A DNA stretch of 64,000 bases from an uncultured Roseburia sp. (lineage in GTDB: Bacteria; Bacillota; Clostridia; Lachnospirales; Lachnospiraceae): NCBI GenBank assembly GCA_900539115.1, contig UQAQ01000008.1, positions 1 through 64,000 on the forward strand. Direction: 5' to 3'. Under the pieces are notes generated by a model. It was not told where the DNA came from. It did no database searches and saw nothing but the letters and a program-made list of their open reading frames with translations. This document shows positions 35,490-45,100 of this stretch, piece by piece. Numbering within the stretch: position 1 is the stretch's first letter; each line of letters starts with the position of its first letter. Both the position numbers and the translations under genes were made by a program.

Positions 35490-36568
35490 AAAAAAGCATA
35501 AAAAAGATTTTGGCACTGACACTTGCGACCACTTTATTTACGACGGGGCTTACGGCTTGTTCTTCCGGAGAAAGCAAGACCGGAGAGGCCGGCGAATTAT
35601 ATGTTTATAACTGGGGCGAATATTTTGACCCGGATGCCTTGGCGATGTTTGAAGATGAGACAGGCATCAAAGTGACCTATGACGAATACGAGACAAATGA
35701 AGTAATGTACCCGATTATATCCAATGGTGCAGCTTCGTATGACCTTGTCTGTCCTTCCGATTATATGGTGCAGCGTATGATCTCCGAGAATCTTGTCGAA
35801 GAGATTAATTTTGACAATGTACCAAATATTAAATATGTAGACACTAAATATATGGATGCCAGCAAAGAATTTGATCCGGAAAATAAATACAGTGTTCCGT
35901 ATCTTTGGGGAACCGTCGGCATATTATACAATAAAACGATGGTAAAAGAACCGGTGGACAGCTGGGGGATTTTGTGGGATACCAAATATAAAGATAACAT
36001 TTTGATGCAGAAAAGTGTCCGAGATGCATTTGGTATCACTTTGAAGTACCTTGGTTATTCGCTTAACAGCACAGATGAAAAGCAGTTAGAGGAAGCCAAA
36101 CAAAAACTGATCGAACAGAAAAAATCCGGCGTCGTACAGGCATATGTCGTTGATGAAGTGCGTGATAAGATGATCGGAAACGAGGCGGCGATCGGAGTTA
36201 TTTATTCCGGAGAGGCATTGACCTGTCAGAAGGAAAATCCGGATCTCGAGTATGTCATTCCAAAGGAAGGCAGCAATTTGTGGATCGATTCCTGGGTCAT
36301 TCCGAAGGGGGCAAAGAACAAGGAAAATGCGGAGAAGTTTTTGAACTTCCTCTGTAAACCGGAAATTGCAAAGATGAATTTTGACTATATCACGTATTCG
36401 ATTCCAAATGAAGAAGGACGTAAATTGATCGAAGATGCGTCGCAACGTGACAGCAAGATTGCATTTCCGGATTGGGATTCTTTGACAAATTGCGAGACAT
36501 TTAAGTATCTCGGTGATGATGTCGACAAGATTTATAATGAGAAATGGAAGGAGATCATGGCACAATGA
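35486..36568 (+). CDS. potD: Polyamine-binding lipoprotein PotD
   Basis: The 360 residues start with a lipoprotein signal ending LTAC at Cys25 and continue as a type-II periplasmic-binding fold. LYVYNWGEYFDPD, YDLVCPSDYMVQRMI, VPYLWGTVGILYN and WIDSWVIPKGA are characteristic of PotD/PotF. It captures polyamines outside the membrane and hands them to PotBC. The last gene of potABCD; its stop overlaps the start of the following flavoprotein gene. Confidence 0.94.
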   Translation: MKKSIKKILALTLATTLFTTGLTACSSGESKTGEAGELYVYNWGEYFDPDALAMFEDETGIKVTYDEYETNEVMYPIISNGAASYDLVCPSDYMVQRMISENLVEEINFDNVPNIKYVDTKYMDASKEFDPENKYSVPYLWGTVGILYNKTMVKEPVDSWGILWDTKYKDNILMQKSVRDAFGITLKYLGYSLNSTDEKQLEEAKQKLIEQKKSGVVQAYVVDEVRDKMIGNEAAIGVIYSGEALTCQKENPDLEYVIPKEGSNLWIDSWVIPKGAKNKENAEKFLNFLCKPEIAKMNFDYITYSIPNEEGRKLIEDASQRDSKIAFPDWDSLTNCETFKYLGDDVDKIYNEKWKEIMAQ

Positions 36569-37170
36569 AAGTATTATTGATCAATGGAAGTGCAAAAGAA
36601 AAAGGGTGTACATTTACGGCACTCAATGAGGTGGCGCGCGGACTCAATGAAAGCGGCGTGGAAACGGAGATCCTTTCGCTTGGAACGAAGCCGGTCGCAG
36701 ATTGTATGGGCTGTGGAAAATGCCGTGAAACCGGTGCCTGTGTATTTGGGGATATCGTAAATGAAATCGTCGAAAAGGCAAAGACCGCCGATGGTTTTGT
36801 CTTTGGTTCCCCGGTCTATTATGCGCATGCGAGCGGACGGCTTTTGTCTGTCCTTGACCGTGCTTTTTACTCCGGTGGAAAAGAATTTGCTTTTAAGCCG
36901 GGGGCAGCAGTGGTAAGTGCCAGACGCGGCGGTACGACGGCATCTTTGGAAGTGATCAATAAGCATTTTTCCATCAATCAGATGCCAATCGTGACTTCTA
37001 ATTATTGGAATATGGTGCATGGAAATACACCGGATGAAGTCCGTCAGGATAAAGAGGGGATGCGTACAATGTACAATCTCGGCCGCAATATGGCATGGAT
37101 GATAAAATGCATTCAGGCAGGCCCGGAACATCCGCAAAATGAAAAAGAGAGTACGAATTTTATTCGTTAA
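36565..37170 (+). CDS. Flavodoxin-like NAD(P)H-dependent FMN reductase / iron-sulfur flavoprotein
   Basis: The 201 residues have a flavodoxin-like fold starting KVLLINGSAKEKGCT (FMN phosphate loop). A compact cysteine motif CMGCGKC with a further GAC (about 48-58) suggests a 4Fe-4S site, and GFVFGSPVYYAHASG is the flavin-ring segment. Such proteins reduce quinones, azo dyes or other acceptors; the partner is unknown. The ATG overlaps the potD stop by four bases, so it is co-translated with the transporter though the functional link is unclear. Confidence 0.85.
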   Translation: MKVLLINGSAKEKGCTFTALNEVARGLNESGVETEILSLGTKPVADCMGCGKCRETGACVFGDIVNEIVEKAKTADGFVFGSPVYYAHASGRLLSVLDRAFYSGGKEFAFKPGAAVVSARRGGTTASLEVINKHFSINQMPIVTSNYWNMVHGNTPDEVRQDKEGMRTMYNLGRNMAWMIKCIQAGPEHPQNEKESTNFIR

Positions 37171-37177
37171 GCATGCG

Positions 37178-37206
37178 TTGACGAACCCGGAAAGAACCGT
37201 TATAAT
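37178..37206 (+). promoter_or_regulatory. Strong promoter of the hprK cluster
   Basis: TTGACG (37178-37183) and TATAAT (37201-37206) are exactly 17 bases apart. The hprK start follows 34 bases on, with AAGGAGG between. Confidence 0.85.
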
Positions 37207-37239
37207 AAAACGTAGGAACGTGAAGAAGGAGGAAATGTA

Positions 37240-38160
37240 ATGTATACAGTAGATTTACAGGACTGCATCGATAAGATGGATCTCGAATGTCTCACACCGG
37301 ATGTGGATATTTCACAGATTAAGATCACGCAGTCGGATATCAACCGTCCGGCACTTCAGCTGGCAGGATTTTTTGATTATTTTGACCACCATCGTGTACA
37401 GATCATCGGTCATGTGGAAAATACGTATATGGAAAAACAGGGACTTGAGTACAGTGTGGAAATGATGGGACGCATTATGTCCTATAAAGTACCATGTATC
37501 GTGTACTGTCGTGATATGGCGGTGCCGGATGCCATTCTTGAGGTGGCGGACAAAGCCGGTGTGCCGATTTTACGTACGAAGCAGACGACTTCCTCATTTT
37601 CTTCCGAATTGAACCGATGGCTGAAAGTCGAACTTGCGCCGCGCATCAGTATTCACGGTGTTTTGGTCGACATTTACGGCGAAGGTGTGCTGATCACCGG
37701 AGAGAGCGGAATCGGTAAAAGTGAGGTCGCATTGGAACTCATCCACCGCGGACACCGTCTCGTATCGGATGACGTTGTAGAGATCAAGAAAGTCAGTGAT
37801 GCGACATTGATCGGTACCGCTCCCGATATCACGAGACATTTTATCGAACTTCGTGGAATCGGAATCATCGATGCCAAAGCTTTGTTTGGTGTAGAAAGTG
37901 TAAAAAATACCCAGTCGATCGATCTTGTCATTAAACTCGAAGAGTGGAACAAAGAGCAGGATTACGACCGCATGGGACTGGAAGAAAAATACATCGAATA
38001 TCTCGGAAATAAAGTGGTATGCCATTCGATTCCGATTCGTCCGGGTCGAAATCTTGCGATCATTTGTGAGTCGGCAGCTGTCAATTTCCGTCAGAAAAAG
38101 ATGGGGTATAATGCAGCGAAAGAATTGTACAATCGTGTAACCGCAAGATTGCCGGAATAA
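37240..38160 (+). CDS. hprK: HPr kinase/phosphorylase
   Basis: The 306 residues have the N-terminal domain (about 1-130) and the kinase/phosphorylase core with P-loop GESGIGKS (154-161). HRLVSDDVVEI and the HprK signature LRGIGIIDAKALFG follow. It phosphorylates and dephosphorylates HPr or Crh on a serine in response to fructose-1,6-bisphosphate and phosphate, the switch for CcpA-type catabolite control. It heads a cluster with glucokinase, murB, rapZ, whiA and a Crh-like protein, one likely substrate being made from the same transcript. Confidence 0.96.
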   Translation: MYTVDLQDCIDKMDLECLTPDVDISQIKITQSDINRPALQLAGFFDYFDHHRVQIIGHVENTYMEKQGLEYSVEMMGRIMSYKVPCIVYCRDMAVPDAILEVADKAGVPILRTKQTTSSFSSELNRWLKVELAPRISIHGVLVDIYGEGVLITGESGIGKSEVALELIHRGHRLVSDDVVEIKKVSDATLIGTAPDITRHFIELRGIGIIDAKALFGVESVKNTQSIDLVIKLEEWNKEQDYDRMGLEEKYIEYLGNKVVCHSIPIRPGRNLAIICESAAVNFRQKKMGYNAAKELYNRVTARLPE

Positions 38161-38181
38161 TACGAAATCAGGAGGAAAGTC

Positions 38182-39108
38182 ATGGAAAAGTTTTATGTAG
38201 GTGTCGATGTCGGAGGCACATCGATCAAGATGGGAATGTTTTCACATACCGGGGAATTGCTCGAAAAATGGGAAATTCCGACGCGTGTGGATGAAGATGA
38301 GCAAACGGATCGTATCCTTCCGGATATCGCCGTAAGTATTGAAGAAAAACGTGCGGAAAAAAATGGAAATATTGTCGGCATCGGACTCGGCATCCCGGGA
38401 CCGGTGACAGACGACGGAACCGTGTTAAAATGTGCCAATATTCATTGGCCGGTCTTTAATGTCAAAGAAAAATTGTTTGATCTGACCGGCGTAGCCAATA
38501 TCCGTGTCGGAAACGATGCCAATGTCGCAGCTCTTGGAGAAATGTGGAAGGGCGGCGGACGCGGCTTTGACAGTATCGTCATGGTAACACTCGGAACCGG
38601 TGTCGGCGGCGGAGTTATCCTCGGCGGCAAGATTTTGACCGGAACCAAAGGAGCAGCCGGAGAAATCGGTCATATGACCGTAGAATATGACGAAGAAGAG
38701 ACCTGCAACTGCGGTACGAAAGGTTGTCTTGAACAGTATGCATCCGCGACGGGAATCGTTCGTCTGGCGAAAAAACAGATGGTGGAAACGTCAACTTTGG
38801 CAAAAATTGACAATCTTACAGCAAAAGACGTATTTGATGAAGCAAAAGCCGGAGATGCTTATGCCCTTCAGATCGTAGACCGGTTTGCCCGCTATCTTGG
38901 CGTGGCACTTGGCAATGTAGCACAGATCATTGATCCGGAAGCATTTGTAATCGGCGGCGGAGTGGCAAGAGCCGGAAGCATCATTACGGAAAGTATAGAA
39001 AAATATTATAATGACAGTGTAATGTTTGCCTTGCGCGGCAAACAGTTCAATCTGGCAGAACTTGGAAATGACGCAGGCATCTACGGTGCGGTGCGTATGG
39101 TCCTGTAA
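38182..39108 (+). CDS. glcK: ROK-family glucokinase
   Basis: The 308 residues have the ROK pattern: GVDVGGTSIKMGMF for ATP phosphate binding, GLGIPGPV, GNDANVAALGEMW, VTLGTGVGGG and the zinc motif CNCGTKGCLEQYAS. It phosphorylates glucose to glucose-6-phosphate in the cytoplasm. It follows hprK by 21 bases with AGGAGG. It fits the carbon-flux theme of the cluster, pfkA being the last gene of the same direction. Confidence 0.94.
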   Translation: MEKFYVGVDVGGTSIKMGMFSHTGELLEKWEIPTRVDEDEQTDRILPDIAVSIEEKRAEKNGNIVGIGLGIPGPVTDDGTVLKCANIHWPVFNVKEKLFDLTGVANIRVGNDANVAALGEMWKGGGRGFDSIVMVTLGTGVGGGVILGGKILTGTKGAAGEIGHMTVEYDEEETCNCGTKGCLEQYASATGIVRLAKKQMVETSTLAKIDNLTAKDVFDEAKAGDAYALQIVDRFARYLGVALGNVAQIIDPEAFVIGGGVARAGSIITESIEKYYNDSVMFALRGKQFNLAELGNDAGIYGAVRMVL

Positions 39109-39125
39109 GAAAGGAATCAAAAAGC

Positions 39126-39992
39126 GTGATACAGTTAAAAGAAGGAGAACTTCTGAGTAATCATACAACATTTCGTATCGGAGGAGCGGCAAAATATTTT
39201 GCTGTGCCAAAGAACGAAGAGGAGATTATGGAAGCGGTGGATTTTGCCATCGTGAAGGGGCTGCCGCATTATATCCTTGGCAAGGGGAGCAATGTGCTGT
39301 TCCCGGATGAGGGATATTCCGGTGTAGTCATTGAGATCGGAGCCGGCATGGAAAAGGTGGAACGCATCGGCGACACCGGAATCCGTGCACAGGCAGGGGT
39401 GTCATTGAGTTCGCTGGCGGCGTTTGCAGCCAGAGAGGGCCTCGCCGGATTGGAATTTGCCGGTGGAATCCCGGGAACACTCGGAGGCGCCGTGACGATG
39501 AATGCGGGTGCCTATGGCGGTGAGATGAAGGATGTCATCGTAAGTGCGAAAGTCATGGACGAAGACGGCGGTGTAAAAGTGTTGTCCTGCGATGAATTGG
39601 AACTTGGGTATCGTACAAGCATCGTCCAAAAGAAACAACTCATCGTGTTGGAAGCCGAATTTTCACTGCAACCGGGAGAGACCGAGGCGATTCAGAGCAC
39701 GATGAAAGAACTGAATGCAAAACGAAGAGAAAAACAGCCGTTGGAATATCCGAGTGCCGGAAGTACGTTTAAGCGTCCGGAAGGATATTTTGCCGGAAAG
39801 TTGATAGAAGATGCCGGACTTCGCGGTTATCGTGTCGGGGATGCTCAGGTATCGGAAAAACATTGTGGATTTGTAGTAAACCGCGGAAAGGCGACATGTG
39901 CCGAGGTGCTTCAGTTGATCGAAGAGGTACAGAAAAAGGTCAAAGAGCAGTTTGGGGTACAGCTTGAGCCGGAAGTGCGGATCATACGATAG
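39126..39992 (+). CDS. murB: UDP-N-acetylenolpyruvoylglucosamine reductase
   Basis: The 288 residues start at GTG 39126. FAD-binding motifs TTFRIGGAAKYF, YILGKGSNVLFPD and GLEFAGGIPGTLGGAVTMNAGAYGGE-like stretches, and the catalytic EYPSAGSTFKRP, identify MurB of the short (type II) class. It makes UDP-MurNAc for peptidoglycan. Position next to rapZ and whiA is conserved in Firmicutes. Confidence 0.96.
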   Translation: MIQLKEGELLSNHTTFRIGGAAKYFAVPKNEEEIMEAVDFAIVKGLPHYILGKGSNVLFPDEGYSGVVIEIGAGMEKVERIGDTGIRAQAGVSLSSLAAFAAREGLAGLEFAGGIPGTLGGAVTMNAGAYGGEMKDVIVSAKVMDEDGGVKVLSCDELELGYRTSIVQKKQLIVLEAEFSLQPGETEAIQSTMKELNAKRREKQPLEYPSAGSTFKRPEGYFAGKLIEDAGLRGYRVGDAQVSEKHCGFVVNRGKATCAEVLQLIEEVQKKVKEQFGVQLEPEVRIIR

Positions 39993-40031
39993 AAGAGCAG
40001 TTTTTGAGAACTGCAGAAAAGGAGGGCAAAG

Positions 40032-40922
40032 ATGAGATTTGTTATAGTGACAGGTATGAGTGGCGCAGGACGTTCTTCTGCCATGCGGATTTTGGAAGAT
40101 GATGGGTATTTCTGTGTAGATAATCTGCCGGTGTCTCTTTTGCCAACCTTTATGGAACTTACAAAAAATTCCAGTGAGCAGATTGAAAAAGTGGCGCTGG
40201 GGCTGGATATTCGTGTCGGAGCAGAAGCATTGCGGGAGACAGCAAGTGTACTCCGGTCGTTGAAAGCCAAAGGATATGAGTTTGAAATTCTGTTCTTTGA
40301 GGCAAGTACGACGGTTCTTGTAAAACGATACAAGGAGACGAGAAGACTTCATCCTCTTGCCAAGGGAGGACGAATTGACTCCGGTATCGAAGCTGAGCGG
40401 GAACTTCTGATCGAATTAAAGAGCAGTGCGGATTATATCATTGATACAAGCACACTTTTGATCCGAGATCTGAAGCAGGAGATTGAGCGGATTTTTGAAG
40501 AAGACCAAAGTTGCAATTTTTATCTGACGTTTGTTTCCTTTGGCTTTAAATACGGCATTCCGACCGATGCGGATCTTGTCTTTGATGTGCGTTTTCTGCC
40601 GAATCCGTTTTACATCGACGATCTGAAACCGCTCACCGGCAATGATAAGCCTGTGTTTGATTATGTGATGAGCAGTGACACGGCGAAGACATTTTTGTAT
40701 AAATTAAAAGATATGCTGGATTTTTTGATTCCGAATTATATTACGGAAGGAAAAAATCAGCTTGTGATCGCAATCGGCTGTACGGGCGGCAAGCACCGTT
40801 CCGTCACATTGACCAATGCGATTTACAGCGAATTTGAAAATTCAAATTATGGATGTAAGAAAGAACACCGAGACATCGAGAAGGACAGGTTAAGAAATTT
40901 ATGTCGTTTTCCAGAAAAGTAA
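40032..40922 (+). CDS. rapZ: RNase adapter/nucleotide-binding protein RapZ (YvcJ)
   Basis: The 296 residues have the RapZ plan: N-terminal P-loop, DNLPVSLLPTF, RRLHPLA, FVSFGFKYGIPTDADLVFDVRFLPNP and the C-terminal GCTGGKHRSV. The P-loop reads GMSGAGRSS (8-16), with Arg14 where Lys is usual in Firmicutes; actinobacterial homologues also carry Arg, so activity is probably kept. In enteric bacteria RapZ guides RNase E toward small RNAs; in Firmicutes (YvcJ) it binds nucleotides and affects competence. It overlaps whiA by 22 bases. Confidence 0.94.
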   Translation: MRFVIVTGMSGAGRSSAMRILEDDGYFCVDNLPVSLLPTFMELTKNSSEQIEKVALGLDIRVGAEALRETASVLRSLKAKGYEFEILFFEASTTVLVKRYKETRRLHPLAKGGRIDSGIEAERELLIELKSSADYIIDTSTLLIRDLKQEIERIFEEDQSCNFYLTFVSFGFKYGIPTDADLVFDVRFLPNPFYIDDLKPLTGNDKPVFDYVMSSDTAKTFLYKLKDMLDFLIPNYITEGKNQLVIAIGCTGGKHRSVTLTNAIYSEFENSNYGCKKEHRDIEKDRLRNLCRFPEK

Positions 40923-41809
40923 AAGAAGAACTCGGCGGACAGGTAAGCCGGGCGAGACATTGCCAGATTGCAGAGCTGGCGGCACTTTTTTCCTGCTGTG
41001 GACATGTGGTTTCGCAGGGCGAACGAAACTTTTTCGTAAAATTTACCACAGAAAACTTGACAGTTGCGAAAAAATATTCTATCTTAATTAAGAAGGCATT
41101 TCATTTTGATATCGAGATGTCGGTGAGGGGTCACCAATATCTGATCTACATATTAAATCCGGAGGACGCATTGGTTTTCCTGCAGGCACTGAAGATCCCG
41201 GAGGGAAAAGCACTGGTTCATGAATTGGTCGTTCAGCGAAATTGCTGCAAACGGGCATTTGTCCGCGGTATTTTTTTGGCATGCGGTTCCGTGACCGATC
41301 CGGAGAGAGGCTATCATCTTGAAATGGCGGTCGGAACGCTGGGGAAAGCAGAAGAACTGGTACAGATTTTAGCAGATTTTCAGATCCCGGCGAAAGTAGT
41401 GGAACGCAAAAAAAACTATATTGTGTATATTAAAGAGGGGGCACTGATCGTAGATCTTCTCAATGTTATGGAAGCTCACGTGGCTTTGATGGAGTTTGAA
41501 AATGTTCGTATTTTGAAAGAAATGCGGAATTCCGTCAATCGGCAGGTAAATTGCGAGACGGCGAACATTAAAAAAACGGTTACGGCAGCGACCAGACAGA
41601 TCGAAGACATACGTTATATAAAGGAAACAATTGGTTTTGGAACCCTTCCGAAGGGATTGGCAGAAATTGCCAAGCTTCGGCTGGAGTATGCCGAAGTACC
41701 GCTAAAGGAACTCGGAGAAATGTTAGATCCGCCGATTGGGAAATCCGGTGTCAACCACCGGCTTCGTAAATTGAGCGGGATCGCAGAAGATATAAGACAA
41801 CATCAATAA
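40901..41809 (+). CDS. whiA: DNA-binding protein WhiA
   Basis: The 302 residues have the WhiA layout: a LAGLIDADG-like N-terminal part (SFSRKVKEELGGQ, RCFVRGIFLACGSVTDPE-type segment) and a C-terminal helix-turn-helix with YAEVPLKELGEMLDPPIGKSGVNHRLRKL. In actinobacteria it controls sporulation; in Firmicutes it influences division and chromosome segregation. The order rapZ-whiA is conserved, but the yvcK/mgfK gene usually between them is missing here. Confidence 0.95.
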   Translation: MSFSRKVKEELGGQVSRARHCQIAELAALFSCCGHVVSQGERNFFVKFTTENLTVAKKYSILIKKAFHFDIEMSVRGHQYLIYILNPEDALVFLQALKIPEGKALVHELVVQRNCCKRAFVRGIFLACGSVTDPERGYHLEMAVGTLGKAEELVQILADFQIPAKVVERKKNYIVYIKEGALIVDLLNVMEAHVALMEFENVRILKEMRNSVNRQVNCETANIKKTVTAATRQIEDIRYIKETIGFGTLPKGLAEIAKLRLEYAEVPLKELGEMLDPPIGKSGVNHRLRKLSGIAEDIRQHQ

Positions 41810-41833
41810 GACAGCCAGGAGGATAAAATTAAA

Positions 41834-42088
41834 ATGATAGTGAAAGACATCGAAGTTCAGGTATCGGATAATGGGGCGCGTTTAATCGCTGTGCTGGTGC
41901 AGTTAGCGAGCCAGTTTAAGAGCAAGATCAATATCAAAAAGGATGACAAAATGGTAAATGCTAAAAGCATCATGGGAATGATGGCGATTGGCTTGACACC
42001 GGGCCAGAGCATCGAAGTAAATATCGAAGGTGAAGATGAGACGGCAGCAGCCGAAAGCATAGAAAATTATCTTCATGGAAGCAAATAG
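41834..42088 (+). CDS. crh: HPr-family protein lacking the PTS histidine (Crh-like)
   Basis: The 84 residues fit the HPr/Crh fold. Around the usual active-site loop it reads SDNGARLIA: the His15 used for PTS phosphate transfer is replaced by Gly14, whereas the regulatory serine (Ser45, in NAKSIMGMM) is kept. This is the Crh condition: no sugar-transport role, but a target for HprK. The gene ends the hprK...rapZ-whiA cluster, the same place crh occupies in Bacillus. CCAGGAGG precedes the ATG. Probable corepressor of a CcpA-type regulator. Confidence 0.82.
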   Translation: MIVKDIEVQVSDNGARLIAVLVQLASQFKSKINIKKDDKMVNAKSIMGMMAIGLTPGQSIEVNIEGEDETAAAESIENYLHGSK

Positions 42089-42101
42089 AGACGAAAACAG
42101 C

Positions 42102-42127
42102 CTCTTCCCCGATCGGAGAAGGGGCTA
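42102..42127 (+). terminator. Possible attenuating stem-loop between crh-like gene and dnaE
   Basis: AGCCTCTTC and GAAGGGGCT (one G-T pair) flank CCCGATCGGA-type loop bases. The following bases (ATTACTATTATTG) are AT-rich but not a T run, so read-through into dnaE is likely. Confidence 0.5.
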
Positions 42128-42158
42128 TTACTATTATTGAGGAGAATGGAGGGAAAGC

Positions 42159-45100
42159 ATGTCAAAGGTTCCATTTACACATTTACATGTTCATACAGAA
42201 TACAGTCTGCTTGACGGTGCCAGTAAAATCGACGAACTTGTGGCACGGACAAAAGAATTAGGGATGGACAGCATTGCCATTACGGACCACGGTGTTATGT
42301 ATGGCGTGGTGGACTTTTATCGTGCTGCCCTGAAAGCCGGGATCAAACCGATCATCGGCTGTGAAGTGTATGTAGCACCGGGCTCTCGTTTTGATCGCGA
42401 AATCGGACAGGGAGAGGACCGATACAACCATCTGGTGCTTCTTGCCGAAAATGACAAGGGGTATCATAATCTGATGAAAATTGTCTCCCGCGGTTTTACC
42501 GAAGGATTTTACTATAAACCCCGCGTGGACTACGAAGTGCTGGAACGCTATCACGAGGGAATCATTGCGCTCAGCGCGTGTCTTGCCGGTGCAGTAGCGA
42601 CAAGGCTTGTAAAGGGATTGTATGAAGAGGCAAAAGAAGAGGCACTTCGACTTCAGAAAATATTTGGAAAAGGAAATTTCTTTTTGGAATTACAGGATCA
42701 TGGATTGCAGCCACAGCAGATCGTTAATCAGGGACTTTTGCGTATGCACGATGAGACGGGCATTGACCTCGTGGCAACCAATGACCTTCATTATATTTAT
42801 GACACCGACCAGGAAGCGCATGATATCCTTTTGTGCATTCAGACCGGGAAAAAGGTGACGGACGAAAACCGTATGCGGTATGACGGCGGACAGTATTATC
42901 TGAAATCGCCGGAAGAAATGGCAGAATTGTTCCCGTATGCGCCGGAGGCCATCACCAATACACATAAGATCGCAGAACGCTGCCATGTGACGATTGAATT
43001 TGGACATTACAAACTGCCTCATTTTCAGGTGCCGGAAGGCTACACGTCGGAGAGTTACCTGCGGAAATTGTGCCAGGAAGGACTGGAGCGCAAATACCAC
43101 GACAGTGAGTACGATAAACAGATGCTTCAAGACCGACTGGATTATGAACTGGATACGATTTCCAGTATGGGATTTGTCGATTATTTCCTGATTGTATGGG
43201 ATTTTATCAAATATGCCAAAGATCACGGCATTCCGGTTGGCCCGGGGCGAGGTTCGGCAGCCGGAAGTATCGTGGCGTACACACTTCAGATCACGGATAT
43301 TGTCGATCCGATCAAGTATAATCTGATCTTTGAGCGATTTTTGAATAAAGAGCGTGTCACGATGCCCGATATCGATATTGACTTTTGCGTTGAACGCCGG
43401 CAGGAAGTCATTGATTACGTAACGGAAAAATATGGAAAAGAAAAAGTGGTGCAGATCGTTACGTTTGGTACAATGGCAGCGCGCATGGTTATCCGCGATG
43501 TCGGACGCGTGCTGGATCTTCCCTATGCGCTGGTGGATTCGGTCGCAAAAGCGGTGCCGATGGAACTTGGCATCACGATTCAAAAAGGTCTGGAGATGAA
43601 TCCGGAACTGAAGAAAATGTACGAAATGGACGAGGATATCAAGAAACTCCTGGATATGTCGATGCGTCTCGAGGGACTTCCGCGCCATACGTCAATTCAT
43701 GCCGCGGGTGTCGTCATCAGTCCCGAGGAAGTGGATGAATTTGTACCGCTTTCCCGTGCGGCGGACGGTACGATCACGACACAGTATACGATGGTAACGC
43801 TCGAAGAACTCGGCCTTTTGAAAATGGACTTTTTGGGCTTGCGAAACCTTACAGTCATCAAAAATGCGACCGAGGGAAAATTGTCGCTGCAGGACATCAA
43901 TTACGACGATCCGAACGTTTACGAGATGATCTCTGCCGGAAAGACGGAGGGCGTTTTTCAGCTGGAGAGCGAGGGAATGAAAAACTTCATGAAGGAGTTA
44001 AAGCCGGAATGTCTCGAGGATATCATCGCCGGTATCTCCCTTTACCGCCCGGGTCCGATGGACTTTATCCCCAAATATATCGCCGGAAAAAATGACAGAC
44101 ACAATATTGTCTACGACTGCCCGCAGTTAGAGCCGATTTTGAAAAATACGTACGGATGTATCGTATACCAGGAGCAGGTTATGCAGATCGTGCGTGATCT
44201 CGCCGGTTACAGTTATGGACAAAGTGACAATGTGCGGCGTGCCATGTCAAAGAAAAAAGCCAAAGAAATGGAACGAAATCGCAACATCTTTATTTATGGT
44301 GATGAAAGCGAAAATATCGAAGGATGTATTAAACGCGGCATCTCGGAGGAGACGGCAAGTAAGATTTACGCGGATATGACAGATTTTGCCAAATATGCAT
44401 TTAACAAATCGCATGCTGCCGCATATGCCGTTGTGTCTTATCAGACAGCATATCTGAAATATTACTATCCGAAGGAATTTATGGCAGCGCTTCTTACTTC
44501 GGTTATGGATAATACCGGAAAAATCACGGAATATACGATGAGCTGCCGACAGATGGGCATTGAGATCCTGCCACCGGACATCAATGAAGGAGAGGCGAAT
44601 TTTACGCCGACCGAAAAGGGAATCCGCTATGGTCTGGCTGCGATCAAGAGTGTCGGCCGGCCGGTCATTGAGGAAATTGTAACAGAACGCCGTGCCGCCG
44701 GTCCGTATGCTTCGCTGAAGGATCTGTGCAGCCGTCTGTCCGGAAAATCGATGAATAAGCGTACATTGGAAAGTTTTATCAAGGCGGGGGCGCTTGACTG
44801 TCTCGAAGGAACACGCAAGCAGAAAATGAGTGCTTATGCTTCGATTCTGGAAGGCATCAGCCACGAAAAGAAGGCGACGATGACAGGACAGTTGTCATTG
44901 TTTGATTTTGCCAGCGATGAGGACAAGGAAGAACTGGAAACTAAGTTCCCGGATGTCGGTGAATATGATAAAGAAATGATTCTTGTCTTTGAAAAAGAAG
45001 TGCTTGGCCTGTATATCAGCGGTCATCCGCTCGAGGACTATGTCGATGTGATGAAGCGAAATATTACGCGTCAGACGATTGATTTTGCAATCGCCGACGG

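Noticed and set aside
42690..43688. A 332-codon open frame antisense to dnaE
   Set aside because: Shadow of the PHP/polymerase region; no start signal, unlikely amino-acid composition.
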